A stretch of DNA of 48,275 nt from Kineococcus sp. TRM81007 (GTDB taxonomy: Bacteria > Actinomycetota > Actinomycetes > Actinomycetales > Kineococcaceae): contig NZ_JALBVB010000060.1 in the NCBI RefSeq assembly GCF_022669155.1, positions 136,254 through 184,528 on the forward strand, written 5' to 3'. The notes beneath the pieces were generated by a model. The model saw only the letters and a list, made by a program, of their open reading frames with translations, searched no databases and had not been told where the DNA came from. Below are positions 30,881 through 40,219 of this stretch, piece by piece. Position 1 is the stretch's first letter. Every line of letters begins with the position of its first letter. Both the position numbers and the translations under genes were made by a program.

Positions 30881-31912
30881 TCACGCCGCATCGCCGCGGG
30901 CGACCAGCTCACGCGCCAGCTGCCGGTAGGCCTCCGCACCCGGGTGGCCGCTCGCGTACACGGTGATCGGCTCCGCAGCCACCGTCGCGTCCGGGAACTT
31001 CACCGTGCGGCCGATCACCGTGTGGAACACGTCGTCCCCGAACGCCTCGACCACGCGGGAGACGACCTCACGGCTGTGCAGCGTGCGCCCGTCGAACATC
31101 GTGGCGAGGATCCCGTCGACCTCGAGGACCGGGTTCAGCCGCTCCTGCACCTTCTCGATCGTCTCCACCAGCAGCGCCACCCCGCGCAGCGCGAAGAACT
31201 CGCACTCCAGCGGGATGAGCACGCCGTGGGAGGCCGTCAGGGCGTTGACCGTCAGCAGCCCCAGGGAGGGCTGGCAGTCGATGAGCACCACGTCGTAGTC
31301 GCCCAGCACCGGGCGCAGCGCCCGCGCCAGCACGCTCTCGCGCGCCACCTCCCCCACCAGCTGCACCTCGGCCGCCGACAGGTCGATGTTCGCCGGCAGC
31401 AGGTCCAGCCCCTCCACGGCCGTCTCCCGGACCACCTCCCGCACGTCCGTGCCCGGTTCCATGAGCAACTGGTAGACGGTGCGGTCCAGCTCGTGGGAGT
31501 TCACCCCCAGGCCCGCGGACAGGGCACCCTGCGGGTCGAAGTCCACCAGCAGCACCCGGCGGCCGTACTCGGCCAGTGCCGCACCCAGGTTGATGGTCGT
31601 GGTGGTCTTGCCCACCCCGCCCTTCTGGTTGCACATGGAGATCACCCGGGCCGGGCCGTGCTGCTGCAGCGGCCGGGGCACGGGGAAGGCGGGCAGCGGC
31701 CGACCCGTCGGCCCCTCCTGCGGACCGAGCTCGATCTCGCCCTGCACGTCGCGGGCGTCACCCGGCGGCACGACCCGGCCGTCGCCGGGCGCAGCGGTCA
31801 CCGGATCGGCGGTGTCCGGCTGCACGGCGGGTCGAGGCGTCCCCGACGGCGCGCCCGCCGCACCGGGCACCGGCGGGATCGAGGGGGCGGGCGTCGGGAA
31901 CTCGCTGGTCAC
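30881..31912 (-). CDS. ParA-family ATPase of the xerD-scpA neighbourhood
   Basis: The 343-residue protein has a Pro/Ala-rich disordered N-terminus of about 85 residues, then a standard ParA/Soj ATPase: ISMCNQKGGVGKTTTTINLG with Walker A KGGVGKTT (97-104), VLLVDFDPQGALSAGLG, and YDVVLIDCQPSLG. This is the chromosomal ParA-like protein usually found between xerD and scpA-scpB in actinobacteria, distinct from the parAB pair near the origin. No ParB partner is adjacent. Start GTG 31912 follows a GAGGAA ribosome binding site. It is likely co-transcribed with xerD, 77 bp upstream. Confidence 0.92.
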   Translation of the reverse strand: MTSEFPTPAPSIPPVPGAAGAPSGTPRPAVQPDTADPVTAAPGDGRVVPPGDARDVQGEIELGPQEGPTGRPLPAFPVPRPLQQHGPARVISMCNQKGGVGKTTTTINLGAALAEYGRRVLLVDFDPQGALSAGLGVNSHELDRTVYQLLMEPGTDVREVVRETAVEGLDLLPANIDLSAAEVQLVGEVARESVLARALRPVLGDYDVVLIDCQPSLGLLTVNALTASHGVLIPLECEFFALRGVALLVETIEKVQERLNPVLEVDGILATMFDGRTLHSREVVSRVVEAFGDDVFHTVIGRTVKFPDATVAAEPITVYASGHPGAEAYRQLARELVARGDAA

Positions 31913-31989
31913 TGGCGTGGCACTTCCTCGTCTCGGGCGGTGCTCCGCGCCCCGCGAAGCGGTCGCGCAGGCGCGCTGGCGCGACGACC

Positions 31990-33000
31990 TTAGTCCGCGA
32001 CCCCCGGTGACCGGTGCGCGCGGGGGTGCGTCTCCGCGTGCACCTCCCGCAGCGAGTCCGCCGTGACCAGCGTGTACACCTGCGTCGTGGCCACGGAGGC
32101 GTGGCCCAGCAGCTCCTGCACCACCCGCACGTCCGCGCCGCCGCGCAGCAGGTGCGTGGCGAAGGAGTGGCGCAGGGTGTGCGGCGAGACCGCGCGCACG
32201 ATGCCCGCACGCCCCGCCGCCGACTGCAGCACCGCCCACGCGCTCTGCCGCGACAGGCGCGCGCCACGGGTGTTCAGGAACAGCGCCGCCGTGCCGCGGC
32301 CCTGCGACGCCAGGTGCGGGCGCGCCCGCACGAGGTACTGCTCCAGGGCTCTCAGCGCGTACGACCCCAGCGGGACGACGCGCTCCTTGGCGCCCTTCCC
32401 CCGCAGGCGCACCACACCGCTCTCCCCGAGCACCTCCGGGGAGGCGTCGTCGACGTCCAGCCCGACCGCCTCGCTGATGCGCGCGCCGCTGCCGTACAGC
32501 AGCTCCAGCAGCGCCCGGTCGCGCAGCGCGAGGGGGTCACCACCGGACCCCGCCACGTCCAGCAGCCGTGCGACCTCCTCCACCGTCAACGCGGTGGGCA
32601 GGCGCCGCGGCGGTGTCGGCGGCCGCACCAGCGACGCGGGGTCGGTGCCGCTGCGGCCCTCCGCGTGCAGGAAGCGGTGCCAGCCGCGCACGGCGGAAGC
32701 CGTGCGCGCCGCCGAACTGGCCGTCAGCGCAGCACCACCGTCGGCACCGCTGCGCAGGGCCACGACGAACGCGCTGACCGCGGCCTCGTCGACGGCGGCG
32801 GGATCGTCCACACCCCGGGCGGCCAGGAAGCGCAGGTAGCGCCGCAGGTCGCGGCGGTAGGCGCCCAGGGTGTTCTCCGACAGGCCGCGCTCCACCCGCA
32901 GGTGCCCCAGGTAGTCGCGCAGGGCACCGACGAGCCGCTCCCCTGGCTCCCGCGCTTGCTCCCGCGCATCGGCGGGCGTCGCGGAGGTCACGGGCAGCAC
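31990..33000 (-). CDS. xerD: Site-specific tyrosine recombinase XerD
   Basis: The 336-residue protein resolves chromosome dimers at dif with XerC. The N-terminal core-binding domain (about 25-125) and the catalytic domain with Arg174 (GSGARISE), the GKGAKER lysine region (201-207), His274-x-x-Arg277 ([10 protein letters not shown]), His300 (LLGHAS) and nucleophile Tyr309 are all present. Genomic context (parA downstream, nudF-pyrG upstream) is the standard actinobacterial one, so it is not a phage integrase. GTG 33000 is preferred because a TAGTGT -10 box ends 8 bp upstream, suggesting a leaderless start. Confidence 0.93.
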   Translation of the reverse strand: MLPVTSATPADAREQAREPGERLVGALRDYLGHLRVERGLSENTLGAYRRDLRRYLRFLAARGVDDPAAVDEAAVSAFVVALRSGADGGAALTASSAARTASAVRGWHRFLHAEGRSGTDPASLVRPPTPPRRLPTALTVEEVARLLDVAGSGGDPLALRDRALLELLYGSGARISEAVGLDVDDASPEVLGESGVVRLRGKGAKERVVPLGSYALRALEQYLVRARPHLASQGRGTAALFLNTRGARLSRQSAWAVLQSAAGRAGIVRAVSPHTLRHSFATHLLRGGADVRVVQELLGHASVATTQVYTLVTADSLREVHAETHPRAHRSPGVAD

Positions 33001-33007
33001 CCTGGTG

Positions 33008-33013
33008 ACACTA
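33008..33013 (-). promoter_or_regulatory. Putative -10 element of xerD (TAGTGT)
   Basis: TAGTGT (33013-33008 on the minus strand) matches TAnnnT and lies so that transcription would begin at or next to the GTG start at 33000. There is no recognisable -35 box. The nudF terminator hairpin lies just upstream, so xerD-parA is probably a separate unit. Confidence 0.4.
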
Positions 33014-33041
33014 GGGCAGCGCCCGGCGCCCGAGGAGCAGC

Positions 33042-33074
33042 GACGCGGCCGGGCGCAGTGCGCCCGGCCGCGTC
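33042..33074 (-). terminator. Strong terminator hairpin after nudF
   Basis: GACGCGGCCGGGCGC (33042-33056) and GCGCCCGGCCGCGTC (33060-33074) form a perfect 15-bp stem with a 3-nt spacer, beginning 24 nt after the nudF stop. It closes the long steA-to-nudF transcription unit. Confidence 0.8.
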
Positions 33075-33098
33075 ACCGGCCGGTCGGGCCGGCCGGTC

Positions 33099-33782
33099 CT
33101 AGCGGCGCAGCAGGCCCTCCGGCCACGGCTCGTCCGCCGGGTGCAGCGTCGCGAAACCGGCCGCCTGCGCGGCGTGCACCGCCAGCACCCCGATCACCGT
33201 GCCCGGGTTGCGCAGCCGGCCCTCCAGGACCGCGCGCACCGCCTCGGCCAGCGGCACCCGCACCGGCACGAGGTCGCGCTCCTCGTCCTCACGGGTGTGC
33301 CGCTGCTCGAGCGGCACCGCGGACAACCCGCGCGCGAGGTAGATGCGGTTCGCCTCGCTGGAACCACCCGGGGAGTTGAACCAGTCCACGACGACGGCCC
33401 AGTCGGCCGCCACGAGGTCCGCCTCCTCCGCCAGCTCGCGCTGCGCCGCCCGCAGCGGCGGCTCGCCGGCCACGTCCAGCAGACCCGCCGGCAGCTCCCA
33501 CAGCTCCCGGCGCACCGGGTGGCGGTACTGCTTGATCAGCAGCACGTTGTCGTCGCCGTCCAGGGCCAGCACGGTGACGGCACCGGGGTGGCGCTGCACG
33601 TCGCGGGTCACGGTGCTGCCGGCGCCGTCGTCACCCGGCAGCTCCACCACCTCGCGCACCACGTCCCAGACGTGACCGGTGAAGACGACCTCGCTGGAGC
33701 GCAGCGGCCGCTGGACGGGGGCGTCGGCGACCTCCGCCGCGGCGACCAGCGGCACACCCAGTTCCTCGGGGAAGGCGCTCAC
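33099..33782 (-). CDS. NUDIX hydrolase, ADP-ribose pyrophosphatase-like
   Basis: The 227-residue protein has the NUDIX box [24 protein letters not shown], of which the core REL-x-EE-x-DL is intact, and the upstream [18 protein letters not shown] typical of NudF ADP-ribose pyrophosphatases. It hydrolyses ADP-ribose or related sugar nucleotides to AMP and sugar phosphate. GTG 33782 overlaps pyrG as GTGA, a pairing that is conserved in actinobacteria. It ends with TAG. Confidence 0.9.
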   Translation of the reverse strand: MSAFPEELGVPLVAAAEVADAPVQRPLRSSEVVFTGHVWDVVREVVELPGDDGAGSTVTRDVQRHPGAVTVLALDGDDNVLLIKQYRHPVRRELWELPAGLLDVAGEPPLRAAQRELAEEADLVAADWAVVVDWFNSPGGSSEANRIYLARGLSAVPLEQRHTREDEERDLVPVRVPLAEAVRAVLEGRLRNPGTVIGVLAVHAAQAAGFATLHPADEPWPEGLLRR

Positions 33783-35515
33783 GCGGTCACGTCCGACAGC
33801 TCCACCGGCTCCTGCACCGGCGCGGCGTGCTCCTCGGCGGGCTCCGGGTCCACGTCGATCAGCTGCTCCTCGCGCTGCCGGCGCAGGGCGGCCGCCACGA
33901 GACCGGAGAACAGCGGGTGCGAACGGGTCGGTCGCGACTTGAACTCCGGGTGCGCCTGGGTCGCCACGTAGTACGGGTGCACGTCCTCGGGCAGCTCCAC
34001 GAACTCCACCAGCTCGCGGTCCGGGGAAAGCCCCGAGAACACCAGGCCCGCGGCCGTGAGCTGCTCGCGGTAGGCGTTGTTCACCTCGTAGCGGTGCCGG
34101 TGCCGCTCGGAGATGCGCTCGCTGCCGTAGGTGGCGGCCACCACGGACCCGCTCTGCAGCACCGCCTCGTACGAGCCCAGCCGCATCGTGCCGCCCATGT
34201 CGCCGGCGCCGGCGACGATGTGCTTCTGCTCGGCCATGGTGGCGATGACCGGCTGCTCCGCGTCCGGGTCGAACTCGGTGGAGCTCGCGCCCGCCATCCC
34301 GGCGACGTTGCGGGCGTACTCGATCACCATGCACTGCAGGCCCAGGCACAGGCCCAGCGTCGGCACGCCGTTCTCGCGCGCCCAGCGCAGCGCCCCCAGC
34401 TTGCCCTCGATGCCGCGCACGCCGAAACCGCCCGGCACGCAGATCGCGTCGACGTCGCGCAACTGCCTGCGGGCCCCCTCGGGCGTGTCGCAGTCGTCCG
34501 CGGCGACCCAGCGGATGTCGACCTTGGCGTCCTCGGCGAACCCGCCGGCACGCAGCGCCTCCGTGACCGACAGGTACGCGTCGGGCAGGTCGATGTACTT
34601 GCCGACCAGGGCCACCTCGACGCGCCGGCGCGGGGAGTGCACGCGCCGCAGCAGCTCGTCCCACGTCGTCCAGTCCACGTCGCGGAACGACAGGTTCAGC
34701 TTGCGCACGAGGTACGCGTCCAGACCCTCGCGGTGCAGGACCTTGGGGATGTCGTAGATCGACGGGGCGTCCACGCAGGCCACCACGGCCTCGTCGTCCA
34801 CGTCGCACATGGACGCGATCTTCCGCTTGACGCCCTCGGGGATCTCGCGGTCGGAGCGGCACACGACCGCGTCGGGCTGGATGCCGATGCTGCGCAGCGC
34901 CGCCACCGAGTGCTGCGTCGGCTTCGTCTTCAGCTCGCCGCTGGGGCCGATGTACGGCACCAGGGAGACGTGCACGAAGAACACGTTGTCCCGGCCCAGG
35001 CGCTGACGGACCTGCCGGGCGGCCTCCAGGAACGGCAGGGACTCGATGTCGCCGACCGTGCCGCCGACCTCGGTGATGATGACGTCGATGTCGTCGCGCG
35101 CCTGCGCGCGCATCCGGTCGACGATCTCGTTGGTGATGTGCGGGATGACCTGGACGGTGTCGCCCAGGTACTCGCCGCGCCGTTCCTTGGCGATCACCGA
35201 GGAGTACACCTGGCCGGTGGTCACGTTCGCCGACGCGTCGAAGCGCACGTCGAGGAAGCGCTCGTAGTGGCCGATGTCCAGGTCGGTCTCGGCACCGTCG
35301 TCGGTGACGAAGACCTCACCGTGCTGGAACGGGTTCATGGTGCCCGGATCCACGTTGAGGTACGGGTCGAGCTTCTGCATCGCCACGCGCAGGCCGCGCG
35401 CACGGAGCAGGCGACCGAGGCTGGAGGCCGTCAGACCCTTCCCCAGGGAGGAGGCCACCCCCCCGGTGACGAAGACGTGCTGGGTGGGGGACTCGGGGTT
35501 GCTGCGGTTCGCCAC
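33779..35515 (-). CDS. pyrG: CTP synthase
   Basis: The 578-residue enzyme makes CTP from UTP, ATP and glutamine. The N-terminal synthetase domain begins [20 protein letters not shown] with the P-loop-like [10 protein letters not shown] and continues [20 protein letters not shown]. The C-terminal glutamine amidotransferase has the nucleophile Cys390 in GLCLGLQC and the His522/Glu524 pair in QAHPEF. Start GTG 35515 leaves a 10-residue tail before the conserved fold; GTG 35530 is possible. A short acidic C-terminal tail of about 30 residues follows the GATase domain. Confidence 0.96.
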   Translation of the reverse strand: MANRSNPESPTQHVFVTGGVASSLGKGLTASSLGRLLRARGLRVAMQKLDPYLNVDPGTMNPFQHGEVFVTDDGAETDLDIGHYERFLDVRFDASANVTTGQVYSSVIAKERRGEYLGDTVQVIPHITNEIVDRMRAQARDDIDVIITEVGGTVGDIESLPFLEAARQVRQRLGRDNVFFVHVSLVPYIGPSGELKTKPTQHSVAALRSIGIQPDAVVCRSDREIPEGVKRKIASMCDVDDEAVVACVDAPSIYDIPKVLHREGLDAYLVRKLNLSFRDVDWTTWDELLRRVHSPRRRVEVALVGKYIDLPDAYLSVTEALRAGGFAEDAKVDIRWVAADDCDTPEGARRQLRDVDAICVPGGFGVRGIEGKLGALRWARENGVPTLGLCLGLQCMVIEYARNVAGMAGASSTEFDPDAEQPVIATMAEQKHIVAGAGDMGGTMRLGSYEAVLQSGSVVAATYGSERISERHRHRYEVNNAYREQLTAAGLVFSGLSPDRELVEFVELPEDVHPYYVATQAHPEFKSRPTRSHPLFSGLVAAALRRQREEQLIDVDPEPAEEHAAPVQEPVELSDVTA

Positions 35516-35526
35516 GGACTTCGAGG

Positions 35527-36666
35527 TTACCCGACGTCGGAGGTGCCGCCGTCCCGGCGCCTGCCGCCGGCCGCGCACCGCGCCGCGGCGTGCTCGCCCA
35601 GCACCTGCGCCAGGGCGTCCTCGGCGCCCGGCAGCCCGGCGGCCCGGCGCCTGGCGCGAGCGGACCGCTCCTCGCGCAGCGCCGGATCCGCCAGCAGGGC
35701 GTCCACGGCCGCCGCCAGCGCCACCGCGTCCCCCACCGGCACCAGGTCGGCGGCGTCACCGGTGACCTCGGCGGTGCCGCCGGCGTCCGTGGCGACCACG
35801 GGCACACCAGCACGCAGCGCCTCCTGCACGAACACCGGCTGCCCCTCCCAGGCGCTGGCGCTGACGGCCACGTCCGCCGAGGCCAGCAGTCCCGGCACGT
35901 CGCCGCGCTCCCCCAGCAGCCGCACGGGCAGGCGCTCGGCGGCGACGCGAGCCGCCAGCGCCTCGCGCAACGGCCCGTCGCCGGCCACCAGCACCCGCGC
36001 CGGGTGCCGCAGCAGTCCGGCGGCGTCCAGGAGCACGTCCAACCCCTTCTGCGGGGCCAGCCGGGCCACCACGAGCACCACCGGGTCCCCCGGCGGCAGC
36101 ACCGGTGCACCCGCGGGCAGCGGCGGGGCCGGCACCAGTGCGCGGCGCACCCGCCGGGCCCCCGCCGAGCGCGCCTGACCCACGAGGTCGCCGGAGACGG
36201 CCAGGACGACGTCGGCGGCACGGGCCACGGCGTCCTGCACCGCACGCCCCAGCCGGGCCCGGGGCCCGGTGCCGAGGACGGCGTTGTGCAGCGTCACGAC
36301 CAGAGCCGGTCGCGGCCGCAGCGACCGCACCGCGAGCGCGGCCACCAGGGCCGCCCGCACGCCGTGCGCGTGCACCACCGCGCCACGCACCGAGGGCGCC
36401 CGCAGCGCCCGCCGCAGCCGCGCCGCAGCGCGCAGGTCGCGGACCGGGTCCAGCGAGGCACCGATGTCCACGGGCGCGGTGGCGGCGGCGAAGCGGAACC
36501 GCTGCAGGGTGGCCGCGGGAGCGGCCACGTGCACCGCCGCACCGCGCTCCCGCAGCCCCTCGCACAACTGCGCGACGTGCCGGCCCACCCCCCCTGCGCT
36601 GGTGCCCAGCACCAGGACCACCGGCTCGCCCCCCGCACCCACCGCCCCGTCACCGCTCCCGGCCAC
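35527..36666 (-). CDS. Glycosyltransferase family 4-type (GT-B) protein
   Basis: The 379-residue protein has the GT-B layout: N-terminal domain with [20 protein letters not shown] and [13 protein letters not shown], and a C-terminal nucleotide-sugar domain with [29 protein letters not shown] and the EX7E-like [21 protein letters not shown]. It would transfer a sugar from a nucleotide donor to an envelope lipid or polymer. It lies between murJ and pyrG, as in many actinobacteria. A strong GGAGGAGGGG ribosome binding site precedes GTG 36666. The acceptor is unknown. Confidence 0.88.
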   Translation of the reverse strand: MAGSGDGAVGAGGEPVVLVLGTSAGGVGRHVAQLCEGLRERGAAVHVAAPAATLQRFRFAAATAPVDIGASLDPVRDLRAAARLRRALRAPSVRGAVVHAHGVRAALVAALAVRSLRPRPALVVTLHNAVLGTGPRARLGRAVQDAVARAADVVLAVSGDLVGQARSAGARRVRRALVPAPPLPAGAPVLPPGDPVVLVVARLAPQKGLDVLLDAAGLLRHPARVLVAGDGPLREALAARVAAERLPVRLLGERGDVPGLLASADVAVSASAWEGQPVFVQEALRAGVPVVATDAGGTAEVTGDAADLVPVGDAVALAAAVDALLADPALREERSARARRRAAGLPGAEDALAQVLGEHAAARCAAGGRRRDGGTSDVG

Positions 36667-36686
36667 GTCCCCTCCTCCTGCCGCCC

Positions 36687-38318
36687 TCAGCGGCTCAGCA
36701 CCCGTCGGGCGAACCCGGTCAGCACCCGTGCGTCGGCCGGCGCCAGCAGCCTCGCGACGCCTGCCCACACCGCCGCCGCGACCACCGCGGCCAGGAGCCC
36801 GGCGGCCAGCACCCCCGGCAGCCCACGCTCCCCCAGCAGGGCGGGCAGCGCGGCACCCGAAGCCGCCCCGGCCGCGGCGGCCACCAGGGCGGCCGCCGCG
36901 GACGCCACGAGGGCCCGGCCCGCGCCGGCCAGCGCACCGACACCACCCACCCGGCCCACCGCGCGCGCCAGCAGCGCGCCGGCGACGCTCAGCCCCACGG
37001 CGTGCGCCGCGGCGAGAGCGGTGACGACCTGTTCCGGCGGCACCAGCGCCGCGCCGGCGACCATGCCCACCAGGACGAGCGCCCACCCGGCGACGGCCGC
37101 GCTCGCCGCGGCCCGCCCGGCTCCCAGCGCGTACAGGGCTCGCGTCAGCAGCGCCGCCAACCCGTAGCCGAGCAGGCCGGGGGCGAAGATCACCAGGGCG
37201 GCGGACAGCTCGTCGGTGCGTCCAGAGCCGACCCGGCCGACCACGAACACCGTGGCGACGGGCCCGGCGGTGGCCGCCAGCAGGGCCGCACCCAGCGAGC
37301 TGACGAGAAGGACCGTGCGCACCGCCCGCGCCAGGAGGCGGCCGAACGCCTCGAGCGCACCCTCCTCGGCGGCGGTGGCCAGTCGGGGGAAGACCGCGGT
37401 GGCCACCGGAACGGCGAGCACCGCGTACGGCAGCAGGAACAGCGCCCAGGCGTAGCTCCAGCGGTTGACCGCACCCGGGACGGCGTCGTTGCTGAGCACG
37501 ATCACGGCCACGGCCACGGCCTGCTGCGCCAGCAGCACCACCAGCCCCGACAGGGCCAGGGAGCGCAGCCGCGGCCAGTCGCCCGGCGCGGGGCGCAGGG
37601 CGGGGCGCCACCGCACCGCCGAGCGCAGCGCGGGGACGTGGGCGGCTACCAGCGCCACGACCCCCAGGGTCGTCCCGCCGGCGAGCACCGCCACCGCGGC
37701 GAAGGGCACCTCCCCCAGGCCGGCGCGCACCACGGGAGCGGGCACCAGGACCCCCACCAGCAGGTAGGTGGCCCCGACGACCAGGCTGGAGACGAGCGGC
37801 GCGGCGGCGGGCGCGGTGAAGCGCTGCTGGGCCTGCAGCGCACCGGCCAGGACGACCGCCACCGCGTACAGCGGGACCTGCGGCAGGAACACCAGGAGCA
37901 TCAGCGCACCGGTGCCGACCGGGTCCCCACCGCACTCCTGCGCGGACGTGCCCTGCAGCAGCAGGTCCACCAGCGGCCGCGCCAGCACGGCCGTGAGCAC
38001 CGCGACCGCGGTGAGGACCAGCACGCTCCAGGTCAGGGCGGCCGACGCGGTCCGCGACGCCGCCGCCCGGTCCGCCGGGTCCGGCGAGGCCAGCCGCGCC
38101 GAGAGCAGGGGGACCAGCACCCCCGCCAGCGCGCCGCCGGCCACGACCTCGAACAGGACGTTGGGCACCTGGTTGGCGGTCGCGTACACCGTGCCGAGGC
38201 AGCTGTCGCCCACCGTCTGCGAGAACGCCAGCAGGCGCCCGAAACCCGCCAGGCGCGCGGCGATCGTCAGCGCGGCGACCGAGGCGGCGGCGGCGGCGAC
38301 CGACCGCGCCGCCCTCAC
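36687..38318 (-). CDS. murJ: MurJ-like lipid II flippase
   Basis: The 543-residue polytopic membrane protein (about 14 helices) has the MviN/MurJ pattern: SVAALTIAARLAGFGRLLAFS, NQVPNVLFEVVAGGALAGVLVPLL, and NRWSYAWALFLLPYAVLAVPVATAVFPRL in pieces at the expected places. MurJ moves lipid II across the membrane for peptidoglycan synthesis. This copy is the one beside steA/mctB rather than the mycobacterial-type mviN near parB, so it could serve a related lipid-linked substrate. GTG 38318 overlaps the MraY-like gene as GTGA. Confidence 0.87.
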   Translation of the reverse strand: MRAARSVAAAAASVAALTIAARLAGFGRLLAFSQTVGDSCLGTVYATANQVPNVLFEVVAGGALAGVLVPLLSARLASPDPADRAAASRTASAALTWSVLVLTAVAVLTAVLARPLVDLLLQGTSAQECGGDPVGTGALMLLVFLPQVPLYAVAVVLAGALQAQQRFTAPAAAPLVSSLVVGATYLLVGVLVPAPVVRAGLGEVPFAAVAVLAGGTTLGVVALVAAHVPALRSAVRWRPALRPAPGDWPRLRSLALSGLVVLLAQQAVAVAVIVLSNDAVPGAVNRWSYAWALFLLPYAVLAVPVATAVFPRLATAAEEGALEAFGRLLARAVRTVLLVSSLGAALLAATAGPVATVFVVGRVGSGRTDELSAALVIFAPGLLGYGLAALLTRALYALGAGRAAASAAVAGWALVLVGMVAGAALVPPEQVVTALAAAHAVGLSVAGALLARAVGRVGGVGALAGAGRALVASAAAALVAAAAGAASGAALPALLGERGLPGVLAAGLLAAVVAAAVWAGVARLLAPADARVLTGFARRVLSR

Positions 38319-39181
38319 GGACGCCCGAGCCGGTCCAGCTCCCGCAGCAGCGGGGACGCCTCGATGACGCGGCTGAAGCTGACCCGTTCCGAGGCGAGGG
38401 TCAGCCCGGTGACGACCCCCAGCGCGGCGATGCGCCCGGCGCGGTCCCAGCGCGCCAGGCACGCCACGCCCAGCAGGGCGCCCAGGGCGTTGGCACCGGT
38501 GTCGCCCAGCATGCTGCGCCCCGCGAGGTCGCCGGGCAGGACGGCGACCGCGGCACCCGCGCCGGCCGCGGCCAACGGGCGGGCCCGCAGCGCCCCGGCG
38601 CTGCCCGGGGACCCGGTGCCCAGGGAGGCGGCCACGACGACGGCGACCTTGGCCGCCCGGCCCGGGCGCAGGTCCAGCAGGTTCAGCAGGTTGGCGCTGC
38701 CGGCGACCAGTGCGGCCCCCACCGCGGCGTCGGCGAGCTCACCCGCCCGCCGGGGCGGGCGGGGCGCCACCAGCGCCGCGCAGGCGACCCCCGTGGCGCC
38801 CAGCCCCAGGACCTTCAGGGCCCCGGTGGTCAATCGCCCGCGGCGCAGTGCGGTGAGGTGGCCGGCCAGCCCGCGGGCGCCGGACTCCCGCTCCCCGCGG
38901 CGCTCGCCGAGGTCGTCCACCGCCCCGAACACCGCCGCCGCCAGAACCGCTGTCGCCCCCGCCCGGCCCCACGGTGCCGCGGCGGTGGCGGCCCCCGCCC
39001 CGGCGGCGAGCGCGACCGCGGGTCCCTCCAGGAGGGTGACGACATCCCCGCGGTGGTTGCGGCGGTCCCACCGCCCCGCCCCGCCCGGGACGTGGCGGGG
39101 CAGCCACCGGGTCAGCGCGTGCCCGGCACGGGCGGCGACCGCGGCAGCCGCGGCGGTGCGCGCCACCGTCCCCGCGCTCAC
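38315..39181 (-). CDS. MraY/WecA-like membrane protein (reduced polyprenyl-phosphate sugar-phosphate transferase homologue)
   Basis: The 288-residue protein is mostly hydrophobic and carries degenerate landmarks of the MraY/WecA family: RRNHRGDVVTLLEGPAVAL near the start, AVFGAVDDLGERR (the Asp-Asp motif), ANLLNLLDLRPGRAAKV where the family has N-xx-N-xx-DGxDG, and MLGDTGANALGALLG. The family's histidine-rich last loop is replaced by SFSRVIEASPLLRELDRLG. It may therefore be an altered transferase or a non-catalytic relative. It sits between the mctB-like and murJ genes with GTGA overlaps on both sides. Confidence 0.8.
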   Translation of the reverse strand: MSAGTVARTAAAAAVAARAGHALTRWLPRHVPGGAGRWDRRNHRGDVVTLLEGPAVALAAGAGAATAAAPWGRAGATAVLAAAVFGAVDDLGERRGERESGARGLAGHLTALRRGRLTTGALKVLGLGATGVACAALVAPRPPRRAGELADAAVGAALVAGSANLLNLLDLRPGRAAKVAVVVAASLGTGSPGSAGALRARPLAAAGAGAAVAVLPGDLAGRSMLGDTGANALGALLGVACLARWDRAGRIAALGVVTGLTLASERVSFSRVIEASPLLRELDRLGRP

Positions 39182-40167
39182 TGCTCCACCGGCGCGGGCG
39201 AGGGGTTCACCAGGGCCGAAGGCAGCGGCGGGCTCACCGACGTGGCGCCGAGACCCGTGCCGTAGTGGCCGGAGCGGTCGGCCAGCTGCTCGCGCAGGGC
39301 CAGCACCACGTTGACGCGGCCGATGGCCGTGTCGAGGTCGCCGACGGTGCTGACCTGCTCGGCGATCTCATCGGCCGCACGCACTGCGGCCACGGCGCCG
39401 TCGGTCTCCACCGATTCCGTGGGGCCGGCCAAGACCGCACCGGCGGACCGCTCGTCCAGCTGCTCGGCCAGGGCGGCCCAGGCGGCGGTGTCCGCCTCGG
39501 CCTGCGCGTCGCTCGCGTCGGCGTCGGGAGGACCGGCGACGAGGAGCGCCAGGGTCGAGCGCTGGGTCACCTCCCCGTCGACCTCCACCAGCCCGGCGTC
39601 CGCGAGGGCAGTGAGCAACTCGGTGCGGGCGGGGTCGTCGACGACGGTCTGCGCGAGGTCCCCGGTCACCAGTGCGCGCGCCAGGGCCGCGGCGAGCACC
39701 TCGGGGACCTCGCCGCTGGCCGCGGTCCCCCCGTCGGCGAGCCGCTGCGCGAAGTCGGCCGCGAACTCCTGCCGCGCGGTCTCCTGGGCCTCGTCGGTCC
39801 AGTCGTCCTGCACGGTCACGAGCGCGGGCACGGTGGCACCCGCCTCGCGCAGCACCTCCACCGCCGCGTCCGTGGTACTGGCGTCGGCACCCGGCAGCTG
39901 CACGACGGCCACGGCGCGCCCACCCAGCTGGCGCTCCACCACGGCCGGGGCGACGGCCTCGGCCCACGCGTCCTGCGCCTCGCCGACGGCCAGGGCCTCG
40001 TCGCGCTCGGCGCGCAACTGCTCCCTCTCCTCCGTCAGCTGGCGCACCTGGTCGGTGATCCCGGTGGAGATGCCCTCGTTGAGCGGACCGGCACCGAGGA
40101 CGATGCCGACGGCCAGCGCCAGGAACACCGACACCAGGGAGATCACGTGGTACCGGAAGTCGATCAC
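39178..40167 (-). CDS. MctB/SteB-type membrane protein ('copper transporter' family)
   Basis: The 329-residue protein starts VIDFRYHVISLVSVFLALAV, the conserved N-terminus of the MctB family, with one membrane helix and then a coiled-coil stretch (QVRQLTEEREQLRAERDEAL) and a large extracytoplasmic alpha/beta domain. In mycobacteria MctB affects copper tolerance; in corynebacteria the SteB homologue partners with SteA in cytokinesis. The adjacent steA gene favours the second role. GTG 40167 is the natural family start. It overlaps the next gene as GTGA. Confidence 0.85.
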   Translation of the reverse strand: MIDFRYHVISLVSVFLALAVGIVLGAGPLNEGISTGITDQVRQLTEEREQLRAERDEALAVGEAQDAWAEAVAPAVVERQLGGRAVAVVQLPGADASTTDAAVEVLREAGATVPALVTVQDDWTDEAQETARQEFAADFAQRLADGGTAASGEVPEVLAAALARALVTGDLAQTVVDDPARTELLTALADAGLVEVDGEVTQRSTLALLVAGPPDADASDAQAEADTAAWAALAEQLDERSAGAVLAGPTESVETDGAVAAVRAADEIAEQVSTVGDLDTAIGRVNVVLALREQLADRSGHYGTGLGATSVSPPLPSALVNPSPAPVEQ

Positions 40168-40219
40168 TGCTCGTCCTGTCGTCGTGGGTGGGGCCGTGCG
40201 CCGGGCGGTGTCCCGCGCC

